This document shows positions 8,037 through 14,410 of a stretch of DNA of 26,771 bases, piece after piece. This DNA comes from an uncultured Corynebacterium sp. (GTDB lineage Bacteria > Actinomycetota > Actinomycetes > Mycobacteriales > Mycobacteriaceae). The stretch's first letter is position 1, and each line of letters starts with the position of its first letter. The stretch spans positions 1 to 26,771 of the forward strand of contig NZ_CAMXWS010000026.1 in NCBI RefSeq assembly GCF_947253065.1, read 5' to 3'. A model generated the notes under the pieces. It made no database searches and had not been told where the DNA came from. It saw only the letters and a program-made list of their open reading frames with translations. The translations under genes and the position numbers were made by a program.

Positions 8037-9212
8037 ATGCGGATCGGCATGGTGTGCCCGTATTCATTCGACTATCCAGGTGGAGTTCAAGCGCATATCC
8101 TTGACTTGGCGTGGATTCTGGCTGGCCGTGGGTATGAAGTGCAGGTTCTCGGCCCGGGCAGACCCTCGCTTAAAGCGCAGTCGGGGTACGAGATCCCCGA
8201 CTATGTCACCCTTGGTGGGCGAGCAGTGCCGCTGTCCTATAACGGTTCGGTCGCCCGAATCTCATTCGGCCCGAAGACTTTCCTGACTACTCACCGGTTC
8301 CTGCGCGATGGCGAATTTGATGTCGTGCACATCCACGAACCAAATGCGCCGAGTTATTCACTGGCAGCACTCCTTCTCGCCAGTGAGCCGGTGGTGGCTA
8401 CCTATCATGCCTCAGCGGCGTCCTCTCGAGCGTTGCAAGCAGCTCGACCTCTACTGCGACCGGCGCTAGAGAAGATCCAAGCCGGGATTTCTGTCAGTGA
8501 AATGTCGCGCCGCTGGCAGGTCGAACAGCTCGGCGGTGATCCGCTGTTGATTCCCAATGGGGTGGAGACCAACAGATTCCTTCATGCCCGCGCGCGTGAG
8601 GACGCGTCGCGTGAAGAAGGGAGAGATGGTGGGGCAGACGCGGCGTCGATAAGCGATGCTCCCGCGCATATTGTGTTTTTGGGCCGTTATGACGAACCGC
8701 GTAAAGGGCTGTCGATTCTGCTGGACGCTCTACAGATCATGGATGACTCCCCGCGAGTGACGGTGATCGGCGGTGGGGCCCGTCCGCATGGGAATGTGCC
8801 GCAAAATGTGGAATTCGTTGGGCGGGTGAGTGAGGAAGATAAGGCGCGGTTGTTGGCAGCTGCTGATATTTATGTCGCGCCGAATACCGGCGGTGAATCC
8901 TTTGGCATCGTGCTGGTTGAGGCTATGGCTGCTGGTTGCGCGGTGGTGGCAAGTGACCTGGAAGCATTCGTGGATGTCTGTGGTGGGGAAACTGAGACGC
9001 CGGCGGGTGAGTTATTTCCTGTGGGCGATGCGAATGCGCTCGCGGTGACGCTGCAGAGGCTGATTCGTGACCCGGGTGCACGCAGCAAACTCGTGGAAGC
9101 CGGTACGAAACGCGCACGGCGTTATGACTGGGCGGTGGTGGCTGATGAGGTTGAGGCTGTCTACGCTGCTGTAGCTGGACAAACGATTGGGAGATCAACG
9201 GGAAGCGGGTGA
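8037..9212 (+). CDS. pimA: phosphatidylinositol alpha-mannosyltransferase PimA (GT4)
   Basis: A 391-residue GT-B glycosyltransferase that adds the first mannose from GDP-mannose to phosphatidylinositol at the inner face of the membrane. It opens with MRIGMVCPYSFDYPGGVQ; the Gly-Gly loop (15-16) belongs to the GDP-Man site. LHEPNAPS-like HEPNAPS (100-106), YHAS with His124, and the donor-site pair Arg217/Lys223 in GRYDEPRKG are present. So is the EX7E motif of GT4, Glu287 and Glu295 in GESFGIVLVE. A charged insertion (about 183-209) sits where the two Rossmann domains meet and looks variable. It lies six bases downstream of patA and overlaps the next small gene by one base, consistent with one transcript. 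Identity is firm by motif and by synteny with mycobacterial pgsA-patA-pimA. Confidence 0.95.
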   Translation: MRIGMVCPYSFDYPGGVQAHILDLAWILAGRGYEVQVLGPGRPSLKAQSGYEIPDYVTLGGRAVPLSYNGSVARISFGPKTFLTTHRFLRDGEFDVVHIHEPNAPSYSLAALLLASEPVVATYHASAASSRALQAARPLLRPALEKIQAGISVSEMSRRWQVEQLGGDPLLIPNGVETNRFLHARAREDASREEGRDGGADAASISDAPAHIVFLGRYDEPRKGLSILLDALQIMDDSPRVTVIGGGARPHGNVPQNVEFVGRVSEEDKARLLAAADIYVAPNTGGESFGIVLVEAMAAGCAVVASDLEAFVDVCGGETETPAGELFPVGDANALAVTLQRLIRDPGARSKLVEAGTKRARRYDWAVVADEVEAVYAAVAGQTIGRSTGSG

Positions 9213-9586
9213 TGGGCATGGCAAATGTTCTTCTTTACCTGACTCTTGCTGTTGTTTTCACCATCGTGGTCTGGGCGGTGCTGACAGCTCGACGGCTTGA
9301 TCGTCTACACATCCGGCTTGATCGTGCGCGAGACTCTCTCGACGCGGCGATTGCACACCGTGATGTGCTGGCGCGAGTCGTGGACACGACTACTGATGAT
9401 GCCGCTGCACGCGAAGCGCTTGGTGCTGCACAGCGTCAGGCAGATTTGGCGCTACGGCTCTACAACGATGCTGTTTCGGCGACTCGCGCAGTGCGCTTGA
9501 AACCCGGAGTGCGTGCCTTGGGTTTGGCTGGAACTGCGCCGATGCCGCAATTTAGAAGTGTCGATTCCGGGACGCGCGGTATTTAA
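9212..9586 (+). CDS. small membrane protein, resembles N-terminal half of a mycobacterial NUDIX membrane protein
   Basis: A 124-residue protein with one N-terminal TM helix (about 7-24, LLYLTLAVVFTIVVWAVL). A charged helical domain follows, containing RRLDRLHIRLDRARDSLDAAIAHRDVLAR and a second helix around residues 65-95. The pattern of a TM helix followed by RLDRLH..RDRA..SL is what I recall at the N-terminus of the NUDIX protein encoded after pimA in mycobacteria (Rv2609c). Here the frame ends without any NUDIX box (no GX5EX7REUXEEXGU). The start is taken as ATG 9212, overlapping the pimA stop by one base (TGATG) with GGGAAG upstream; GTG 9209 and ATG 9218 are alternatives. Function unknown; it is probably translationally coupled to pimA. 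Helical bundle resemblance to LemA-like proteins is weak. Confidence 0.75.
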   Translation: MGMANVLLYLTLAVVFTIVVWAVLTARRLDRLHIRLDRARDSLDAAIAHRDVLARVVDTTTDDAAAREALGAAQRQADLALRLYNDAVSATRAVRLKPGVRALGLAGTAPMPQFRSVDSGTRGI

Positions 9587-9636
9587 ACCTGGTTTTTCTG
9601 GTGTCGAAACTATGAAAGCTAACGCGCTAGAAGGTG

Positions 9637-9642
9637 TAAGTT
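9637..9642 (+). promoter_or_regulatory. -10 box for a probably leaderless tesB transcript
   Basis: TAAGTT ends seven bases before the ATG at 9650, placing the transcription start at or next to the start codon. No Shine-Dalgarno sequence at normal spacing is seen. The -35 is not recognisable. Confidence 0.45.
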
Positions 9643-9649
9643 ATGTCAC

Positions 9650-10498
9650 ATGCAGTTCGACATTCCCAGTATCGATGAGATCCTGAACCTGGAGCAGCTG
9701 GACGACAATATCTTCCGTGGCACGGGCGTGTACTCCGGTCTGCAGCGGACGTACGGCGGGCAAGTTGCAGCGCAAGCACTGTCTGCTGCGACGAAGACGG
9801 TGAGTGATGGCAAGCTTGTCCACTCACTCCATAGCTATTTCATCCGCCCCGGCCAAGCGGATAAGGACATGGTCTTCGTGGTGCGCCGAGTACGTGACGG
9901 TCGCAGCTTTGCCACCCGTATCGTCGATGCCGTTCAGGGCGGGGAGACAGTTTTCTCGCTGCAGGTCAGCTTCCACATCACGGACGATGAAGGCATTGAA
10001 CACTCCGACAAGATGCGCGCCGTGCCGGATCCGGAAGATGTGATCCCGCTGGAGGAAGCCGGTGGGCCACTGAAATTCTTCTCCATGTGGTCCAAGGACT
10101 GGGATGTGCGCATCGTTCCGGACGAGGATTTCGAGCACAACCCGTACACCCCGAGCCAGCAGGTGGTGTGGTTCAAATCTAAGCGACAGCTGCCGGATGA
10201 CCAGACCTTCCACATTTGTACGCTGGCCTACATGTCGGACCTGACGTTGCTGCACTCGGCGCTCGTGCCACACCGCGACCACGAGGTGCAGATGGCATCA
10301 CTGGATCACGCGATGTGGTTCCTGCGCCCATTCCGAGCCGACGAATGGATGCTCTACGACCAGGTCTCACCCTCCGCTCACGGTGCTCGTGCTCTGACGC
10401 AGGGGCGCATTTTCGACCGCCAGGGCAACCTCGTCGCCATGACAGTTCAGGAGGGCCTGACACGAACTTTGCGCGAGGGTGGAGTCTCCTATTCGTAG
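9650..10498 (+). CDS. tesB: acyl-CoA thioesterase II
   Basis: A 282-residue double-hotdog thioesterase that hydrolyses acyl-CoA to free fatty acid and CoA. The N-terminal hotdog has TYGGQVAAQAL (34-44) and LHSYFIRPG (60-68). The C-terminal one has LAYMSDLTLL with the catalytic-type Asp197, then ASLDHAMWFLRPFRADEWML (216-235) and the terminal GRIFDRQGNLVAMTVQEGL. Length fits TesB (about 285). It has its own candidate promoter rather than being fused to the PIM operon: 63 bases separate it from the preceding gene. In mycobacteria tesB sits in the same place but with pyridoxal-phosphate synthase genes around it; none occur here. Physiological acyl chain length cannot be read from sequence. Confidence 0.93.
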   Translation: MQFDIPSIDEILNLEQLDDNIFRGTGVYSGLQRTYGGQVAAQALSAATKTVSDGKLVHSLHSYFIRPGQADKDMVFVVRRVRDGRSFATRIVDAVQGGETVFSLQVSFHITDDEGIEHSDKMRAVPDPEDVIPLEEAGGPLKFFSMWSKDWDVRIVPDEDFEHNPYTPSQQVVWFKSKRQLPDDQTFHICTLAYMSDLTLLHSALVPHRDHEVQMASLDHAMWFLRPFRADEWMLYDQVSPSAHGARALTQGRIFDRQGNLVAMTVQEGLTRTLREGGVSYS

Positions 10499-10543
10499 AC
10501 GCGCCGACTTCCCGCCCCAAAAAACGTCGAGGTAATGCGCGCG

Positions 10544-10549
10544 TATACT
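10544..10549 (+). promoter_or_regulatory. -10 box of yebC promoter
   Basis: TATACT, a near-consensus -10, lies 40 bases before the yebC ATG. This would give a leader of about 30 bases containing the ribosome site AGGAAAGGGG. The -35 region is weak. Confidence 0.55.
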
Positions 10550-10589
10550 GAACAGCCGACACTTTTAGCCAGAGGAAAGGGGAAGGCGC

Positions 10590-11345
10590 ATGGCAGGCCA
10601 CTCAAAATGGGCTACTACCAAGCACAAGAAAGCCGCTAACGACGCGAAGCGCTCCAAGCTGTGGGCGAAGCTGATCAAGGACATCGAGGTTGCGGCACGT
10701 ACTGGTGGCGGTGACCCAGCTGGTAACCCGACCCTCGACGACATGATCCGCAAGGCACAGAAGGCTTCTGTGCCGAAGGACAATATTGAGCGTGCCCGCA
10801 AGCGTGGCTCTGGTGAAGAAGCTGGCGGTTCTGACTGGGAAGACATCACCTACGAGGGCTACGGCCCGAATGGTGTTGCCATGCTCATCCAATGCCTGAC
10901 CGACAACCGTAACCGTGCGGCTACTGAGGTCCGCACTGCGATGACCAAGAATGGCGGCAACCTGGGTGAGTCCGGTTCCGTTGCTTATATGTTCAGCCGT
11001 AAGGGCGTGAACACCGTGGTCAAGGGTGACCTGACTGAGGATGATCTGCTTCTTGCCGTGCTCGAAGCCGGTGCCGAGGAAGTCAACGATCTGGGCGAGC
11101 ACTTCGAGATCGTCTCGGAGGCCACCGACCTGTACGCTGTGCGCGATGCGCTGCGTGAGGCAGATATCGAGGTCGAAGACACCGAGCAGGATTTCCGCGC
11201 ATCGGTCGAGGTCGATTTGGATCTTGATGCTGCGAAGAAGCTTGAAAAGCTTATCGACGCACTCGAGGACGCCGACGACGTTCAGAATGTGTACACCAAT
11301 TCGACGATGTCGGATGAGGTGGCTGAGGCTCTGGCTAACGAATAA
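10590..11345 (+). CDS. yebC: YebC/PmpR (TACO1) family protein
   Basis: A 251-residue protein with the invariant start MAGHSKWATTKHKKAANDAKR. The conserved blocks RKAQKASVPKDNIERARKRG (54-73) and YEGYGPNGVAMLIQCLTDNRNRAA (about 89-112) follow, then FSRKGV in the central domain. Three domains typical of the family fit the length. Family members were long annotated as transcription regulators; more recent work links them to translation, relieving ribosome stalling at proline-rich stretches as in mitochondrial TACO1. In many bacteria yebC precedes ruvCAB, as here. Start is secure: AGGAAAGGGG lies upstream and the N-terminal motif begins at the ATG. A G+C-rich hairpin follows the stop at 11368-11394, so it is likely transcribed alone. 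Confidence 0.95.
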   Translation: MAGHSKWATTKHKKAANDAKRSKLWAKLIKDIEVAARTGGGDPAGNPTLDDMIRKAQKASVPKDNIERARKRGSGEEAGGSDWEDITYEGYGPNGVAMLIQCLTDNRNRAATEVRTAMTKNGGNLGESGSVAYMFSRKGVNTVVKGDLTEDDLLLAVLEAGAEEVNDLGEHFEIVSEATDLYAVRDALREADIEVEDTEQDFRASVEVDLDLDAAKKLEKLIDALEDADDVQNVYTNSTMSDEVAEALANE

Positions 11346-11367
11346 GAACGCTGTGGCGTTTTAGCTC

Positions 11368-11394
11368 ACGGACCTGGCTTTTTGCCGGGTCCGT
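11368..11394 (+). terminator. hairpin terminator after yebC
   Basis: ACGGACC and GGTCCGT plus inner GGC/GCC form a ten-pair stem (one G-T pair) with a five-T loop. The stem is strong but no T-run follows, so it may be an inefficient or Rho-assisted terminator. Confidence 0.5.
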
Positions 11395-11426
11395 TCGCGT
11401 TGCAGCCTAGTTGTGTTCAGCCCGTG

Positions 11427-11435
11427 TGGTAGAAC
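11427..11435 (+). promoter_or_regulatory. extended -10 box for a probably leaderless ruvC transcript
   Basis: TGGTAGAAC (TGn plus -10-like TAGAAC) ends six bases before the GTG at 11442. It supports GTG 11442 as a leaderless start. Confidence 0.4.
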
Positions 11436-11441
11436 AAATGT

Positions 11442-11990
11442 GTGACTACGACGGAGGGCTTGCGCGTAATGGGGATCGACCCGGGACTGACCCGGTGCGG
11501 TCTGTCTGTGCTGCAAACAGGAAAAGGCCGCCAGGTCATTCCGGTCGCCGTCGGTGTCGTGCGCACCCCATCGGACGCGGAGTTGGCTGAGCGCCTGCTG
11601 CGGTTGTCCAATGCGGTCAACGAATGGTTGGACGATTACAAGCCGGATGTCGTGGCGATGGAGCGCATCTTCGAACGCAGCAATGTCTCTACCGTCATGC
11701 ACACCGCCCATGCCGTCGGAGTGATGGTGTTGGCCGCCGCGCAGCGCGATATCCCGGTGTATATGTACACCCCGTCCGAGGTCAAGAAGGCTATTTCGGG
11801 CAATGGTCGTGCGGATAAGAAACAGATGACCGCGATGATCACGCGCATTCTGGGCTTAAGCGCACCACCAAAGCCAGCGGACGCGGCGGATGCACTGGCG
11901 ATCGCTGTGTGTCACTGTTGGCGTGCGCCACTTCTGGCACGGACTCAAGCGGCTGCGGCATTAACTGGAAAAAGGAGCTTTAGACAGTGA
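11442..11990 (+). CDS. ruvC: crossover junction endodeoxyribonuclease RuvC
   Basis: A 182-residue resolvase that cuts Holliday junctions symmetrically and works with the RuvAB branch-migration motor. The four catalytic acidic residues of the RNase H fold are present: Asp13 (MGIDPG), Glu74 (AMERIF), Asp147 and Asp150 (PADAADALA). The family segment YTPSEVKKAISGNGRADKKQM is intact. I keep GTG 11442 because an extended -10 six bases upstream suggests a leaderless message. ATG 11469 with GGAGGG ten bases upstream is an alternative, but it would trim the first beta strand to MGID. The stop overlaps the ruvA start by four bases (GTGA), so translation is coupled. Confidence 0.95.
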   Translation: MTTTEGLRVMGIDPGLTRCGLSVLQTGKGRQVIPVAVGVVRTPSDAELAERLLRLSNAVNEWLDDYKPDVVAMERIFERSNVSTVMHTAHAVGVMVLAAAQRDIPVYMYTPSEVKKAISGNGRADKKQMTAMITRILGLSAPPKPADAADALAIAVCHCWRAPLLARTQAAAALTGKRSFRQ

Positions 11991-12601
11991 TTGATTCGCT
12001 CAACGGGGAAGTCATCTCCATCGGGTTGGACCACGGTGTCATCGAATGCGGCGGTGTGGGCTACCGCTTTTTGGCCACGCCACCCACGCTGGGGCGTCTT
12101 GTCCGTGGGGAGAATGCCCGTGTGCTGACCACGCTGGTGGTCAAAGAAGACGCGATGACGCTGTATGGCTTCAGTGACGACGATGCGCGTGACATGTTCC
12201 ACCGGCTGACCACGGTGACAGGACTTGGCCCGAAACTGGCGTTGGCATCTTTGTCCGTATTTGAGCCAGCGGAACTAGCTGGCCACATCACTGCGGGTGA
12301 CTCGAAGACGATTCAGTCGATCCCAGGTGTGGGCAAAAAGATGGCAGATCGCCTCATCTTGGAACTCAAGGACAAGCTCGCCGGGCTCTACGGCGAGCAG
12401 CCAGGCGCGGCAGTCGCCGCAGTCCCCAATCAATCCAAGGGCGCGTCTTTGGCTACGGAGCAGGTCGTGGAAGCTCTCGTCGGCCTCGGCTTCCCAGAGA
12501 AAAGCGCGCGCACCGCGGTTGATGCTGTGGTCGAGGAGAGCCCGGACGCTGAATCGTCTGTGTTGTTGCGCAGCGCACTGAATCGCTTGGGTAAAAAGTA
12601 G
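11987..12601 (+). CDS. ruvA: Holliday junction DNA helicase subunit RuvA
   Basis: A 204-residue subunit that binds four-way junctions as a tetramer and loads RuvB. It has an N-terminal OB fold (MIDSLNGEVISIG..VGYRF), two helix-hairpin-helix motifs (VTGLGPKLAL and IPGVGKKMADRL) and a C-terminal domain III after a flexible linker (LVGLGFPEKSARTAVDAV) that contacts RuvB. GTG 11987 overlaps the ruvC stop and has AAGGAG about ten bases upstream. RuvB follows after 18 bases. Confidence 0.96.
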   Translation: MIDSLNGEVISIGLDHGVIECGGVGYRFLATPPTLGRLVRGENARVLTTLVVKEDAMTLYGFSDDDARDMFHRLTTVTGLGPKLALASLSVFEPAELAGHITAGDSKTIQSIPGVGKKMADRLILELKDKLAGLYGEQPGAAVAAVPNQSKGASLATEQVVEALVGLGFPEKSARTAVDAVVEESPDAESSVLLRSALNRLGKK

Positions 12602-12619
12602 TCGAGGAGGTCGCGCCGA

Positions 12620-13696
12620 ATGTCTGATGTGGAAAAGACGGAATTCGAACTGCCGCCAGATCTTGCCCGGCAGGTCGATTCCCCAGTGGATGCCAATGAG
12701 CACACTGAGGAACGCGATTTTGAAAAATCGCTGCGCCCGAAATCGATCGATGAATTCATCGGACAACCCAAGGTGCGCGAGCAGCTCGGACTCGTGCTCA
12801 CCGGCGCGAAGAAACGCAATGTGACACCGGACCATATTTTGCTGTCCGGGCCGCCGGGACTGGGCAAGACCACGATGGCGATGATCGTGGCGCAGGAGCT
12901 CGGGACGTCGTTACGCATGACGTCCGGTCCAGCGCTGGAGCGTGCTGGTGATCTGGCGGCCATGCTGTCGAATTTGATGGAGGGCGATGTGCTCTTCATT
13001 GATGAGATTCACCGCATCGCGCGTCCGGCGGAAGAAATGCTCTACATGGCGATGGAGGATTTCCGCATCGATGTCATCGTGGGCAAAGGCCCGGGCGCCA
13101 CGTCGATTCCGCTGGAGATCCCGCCGTTCACCCTGGTCGGTGCGACCACGCGTGCAGGCATGCTCACCGGCCCTTTGCGGGACCGCTTCGGTTTCACTGC
13201 GCAGATGGAGTTCTACGACGTCGCGGATCTGACCGATGTGATCATCCGTGCCGCATCGATCCTGGGTGTGGAAATTGATCAAGATGCTGCTGTGGAGATC
13301 GGTTCCCGTTCCCGCGGCACTCCGCGTATCGCGAACCGTCTGCTGCGTCGTGTGCGTGACTGGGCGGAAGTTAACGGCGATGGTCGCGTGACTGTGGAAG
13401 CCGCACAGCAGGCGCTCGATGTCTTTGATGTCGATGAGTTGGGCCTCGACCGGCTTGACCGTGCTGTTCTGGATACATTGATCCGCAGTCACGGTGGTGG
13501 CCCAGTTGGTGTTTCAACGTTGGCCATCGCGGTGGGCGAGGAGCCCTCGACGGTGGAGGAAGTTTGCGAACCGTACCTCGTTCGTGCCGGCCTGATGGCC
13601 CGCACCGGTCGTGGTCGTGTTGCTACCGCCGCAGCGTGGCACCACCTGGGCATGACTCCGCCGCCGGAAGCGCCGGGGCAGCTTCACCTTTATTAG
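12620..13696 (+). CDS. ruvB: Holliday junction DNA helicase motor RuvB
   Basis: A 358-residue AAA+ ATPase that drives branch migration. Walker A is GPPGLGKT (77-84), Walker B is LFIDEIH (125-131), sensor 1 is GATTRAG (174-180), and the arginine-finger region is PLRDRFG. The C-terminal winged helix is seen at the end (GLMARTGRGRVAT). An acidic N-terminal extension of about 35 residues precedes the usual LRPKSIDEFIGQ start. The ribosome site GAGGAGG at 12604-12610 lies nine bases before the ATG and secures the start. It is the last gene of the ruvCAB operon. Confidence 0.97.
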   Translation: MSDVEKTEFELPPDLARQVDSPVDANEHTEERDFEKSLRPKSIDEFIGQPKVREQLGLVLTGAKKRNVTPDHILLSGPPGLGKTTMAMIVAQELGTSLRMTSGPALERAGDLAAMLSNLMEGDVLFIDEIHRIARPAEEMLYMAMEDFRIDVIVGKGPGATSIPLEIPPFTLVGATTRAGMLTGPLRDRFGFTAQMEFYDVADLTDVIIRAASILGVEIDQDAAVEIGSRSRGTPRIANRLLRRVRDWAEVNGDGRVTVEAAQQALDVFDVDELGLDRLDRAVLDTLIRSHGGGPVGVSTLAIAVGEEPSTVEEVCEPYLVRAGLMARTGRGRVATAAAWHHLGMTPPPEAPGQLHLY

Positions 13697-13741
13697 TCGC
13701 CTGTCTTTCGTGACGGGGAGGATCTGTACAGAGCGGATCTG

Positions 13742-13755
13742 TGGGGACATCCCCA
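13742..13755 (+). repeat. short inverted repeat between ruvB and yajC
   Basis: TGGGG and CCCCA with a four-base loop, upstream of the yajC start. Just before it, GGATCTGT occurs twice (around 13720 and 13735). There is no T-run; the role is unknown. Confidence 0.25.
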
Positions 13756-13776
13756 GGTATGCCACAATGGTTGACC

Positions 13777-14133
13777 ATGGAATACCTTCTTATACTCCTT
13801 GTCTTCGCCATGTTCGCGCTGCCCAGCATCCTGCTGTCGCGTTCAAACCGGAAGCGAGTGGAAAAAGCTCGTGCGCTCCAGGCTTCCGCGAAGCCGGGCG
13901 ATCAGATCATTTCCGTGTCTGGTTTTCACGGTGTGATCGTCGCAGCGGGGGAGAGCACCGTCGATGTTGAGATCGCTCCTGGCACCGTGGTGAAGATGGA
14001 GCGCGAAGGCGTGTACAAGGTGCTGGGTGATGAGCAGAACGCTGCGACTGCTGAGAACGCCGCACGCGTCGAAGACGTTGAGGCGGATGACATCAGTGAG
14101 CTCGGCGACGATCAGGCGAGAGAAGAACGATAG
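13777..14133 (+). CDS. yajC: preprotein translocase accessory subunit YajC
   Basis: A 118-residue single-pass membrane protein that associates with SecDF. The N-terminal helix is LLILLVFAMFALPSILL, followed by the YajC core (RSNRKRVEKARALQASAKPG, then GDQIISVSGFHGVIV and VDVEIAPGTVVKMER). A C-terminal acidic tail (about 85-118, rich in Glu, Asp and Ala) is longer than in E. coli but usual for actinobacteria. ATG 13777 is chosen because the mycobacterial homologue also begins Met-Glu at this point. No Shine-Dalgarno site is visible, and CACAAT eight bases upstream could be the -10 of a leaderless message. Strong hairpins separate it from secD. Confidence 0.92.
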   Translation: MEYLLILLVFAMFALPSILLSRSNRKRVEKARALQASAKPGDQIISVSGFHGVIVAAGESTVDVEIAPGTVVKMEREGVYKVLGDEQNAATAENAARVEDVEADDISELGDDQAREER

Positions 14134-14135
14134 AC

Positions 14136-14156
14136 ACGTCACTTTCAAAGTGACGT
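14136..14156 (+). repeat. perfect 21-base palindrome just after yajC
   Basis: ACGTCACTTT (14136-14145) and its exact complement (14147-14156) flank a single C, starting three bases after the stop. As RNA it would form a seven-pair stem with a seven-base loop. As DNA it has the look of a dimer-binding site. No T-run follows. Confidence 0.55.
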
Positions 14157-14168
14157 AGCTTTCGCCAT

Positions 14169-14203
14169 AGCCCGGCATGTGACCAGAAAAGTCACGCCGG
14201 GCT
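14169..14203 (+). terminator. terminator between yajC and secD
   Basis: AGCCCGGC..GTGAC pairs with GTCAC..GCCGGGCT around a seven-base loop, with a two-base bulge. A T/A-rich tail (TAATCATTT) follows. The 13-pair G+C-rich stem is a good candidate for an intrinsic terminator or attenuator before secD. Confidence 0.65.
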
Positions 14204-14410
14204 TAATCATTTCCGCGTCCATGACGTACGATCACTGTTTGGACCTTTTCTAGCTTTAGGATTGGCGCAGCACCTCTGTGTCTGGGCTGGGCGGGAAAAG
14301 ACAACGGCAAGACCACCTTGATCGGGGCAGACCTAGTCCGCTTTTCTGAGCGGTCCTACGGCCGGTTGCCGCCTTAGGGTGGATAGAGCAGCAATGAGGA
14401 GAACACGTAC
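14204..14410 (+). other. secD upstream region
   Basis: About 200 bases between the terminator and secD. A possible -10 is TAGGAT at 14257-14262 without a convincing -35. A local hairpin (CCGC 14338-14341 with GCGG 14350-14353, extended by TAG/CTA across small bulges) lies in the presumed leader. The ribosome site GAGGAG (14396-14401) is nine bases before the GTG. No convincing small gene is seen. Confidence 0.4.

Noticed and set aside
14221..14253. Ten-codon frame upstream of secD that could be a regulatory leader peptide
   Set aside because: No ribosome site, no arrest-like sequence and no clear link to the hairpins; short frames like this occur by chance.
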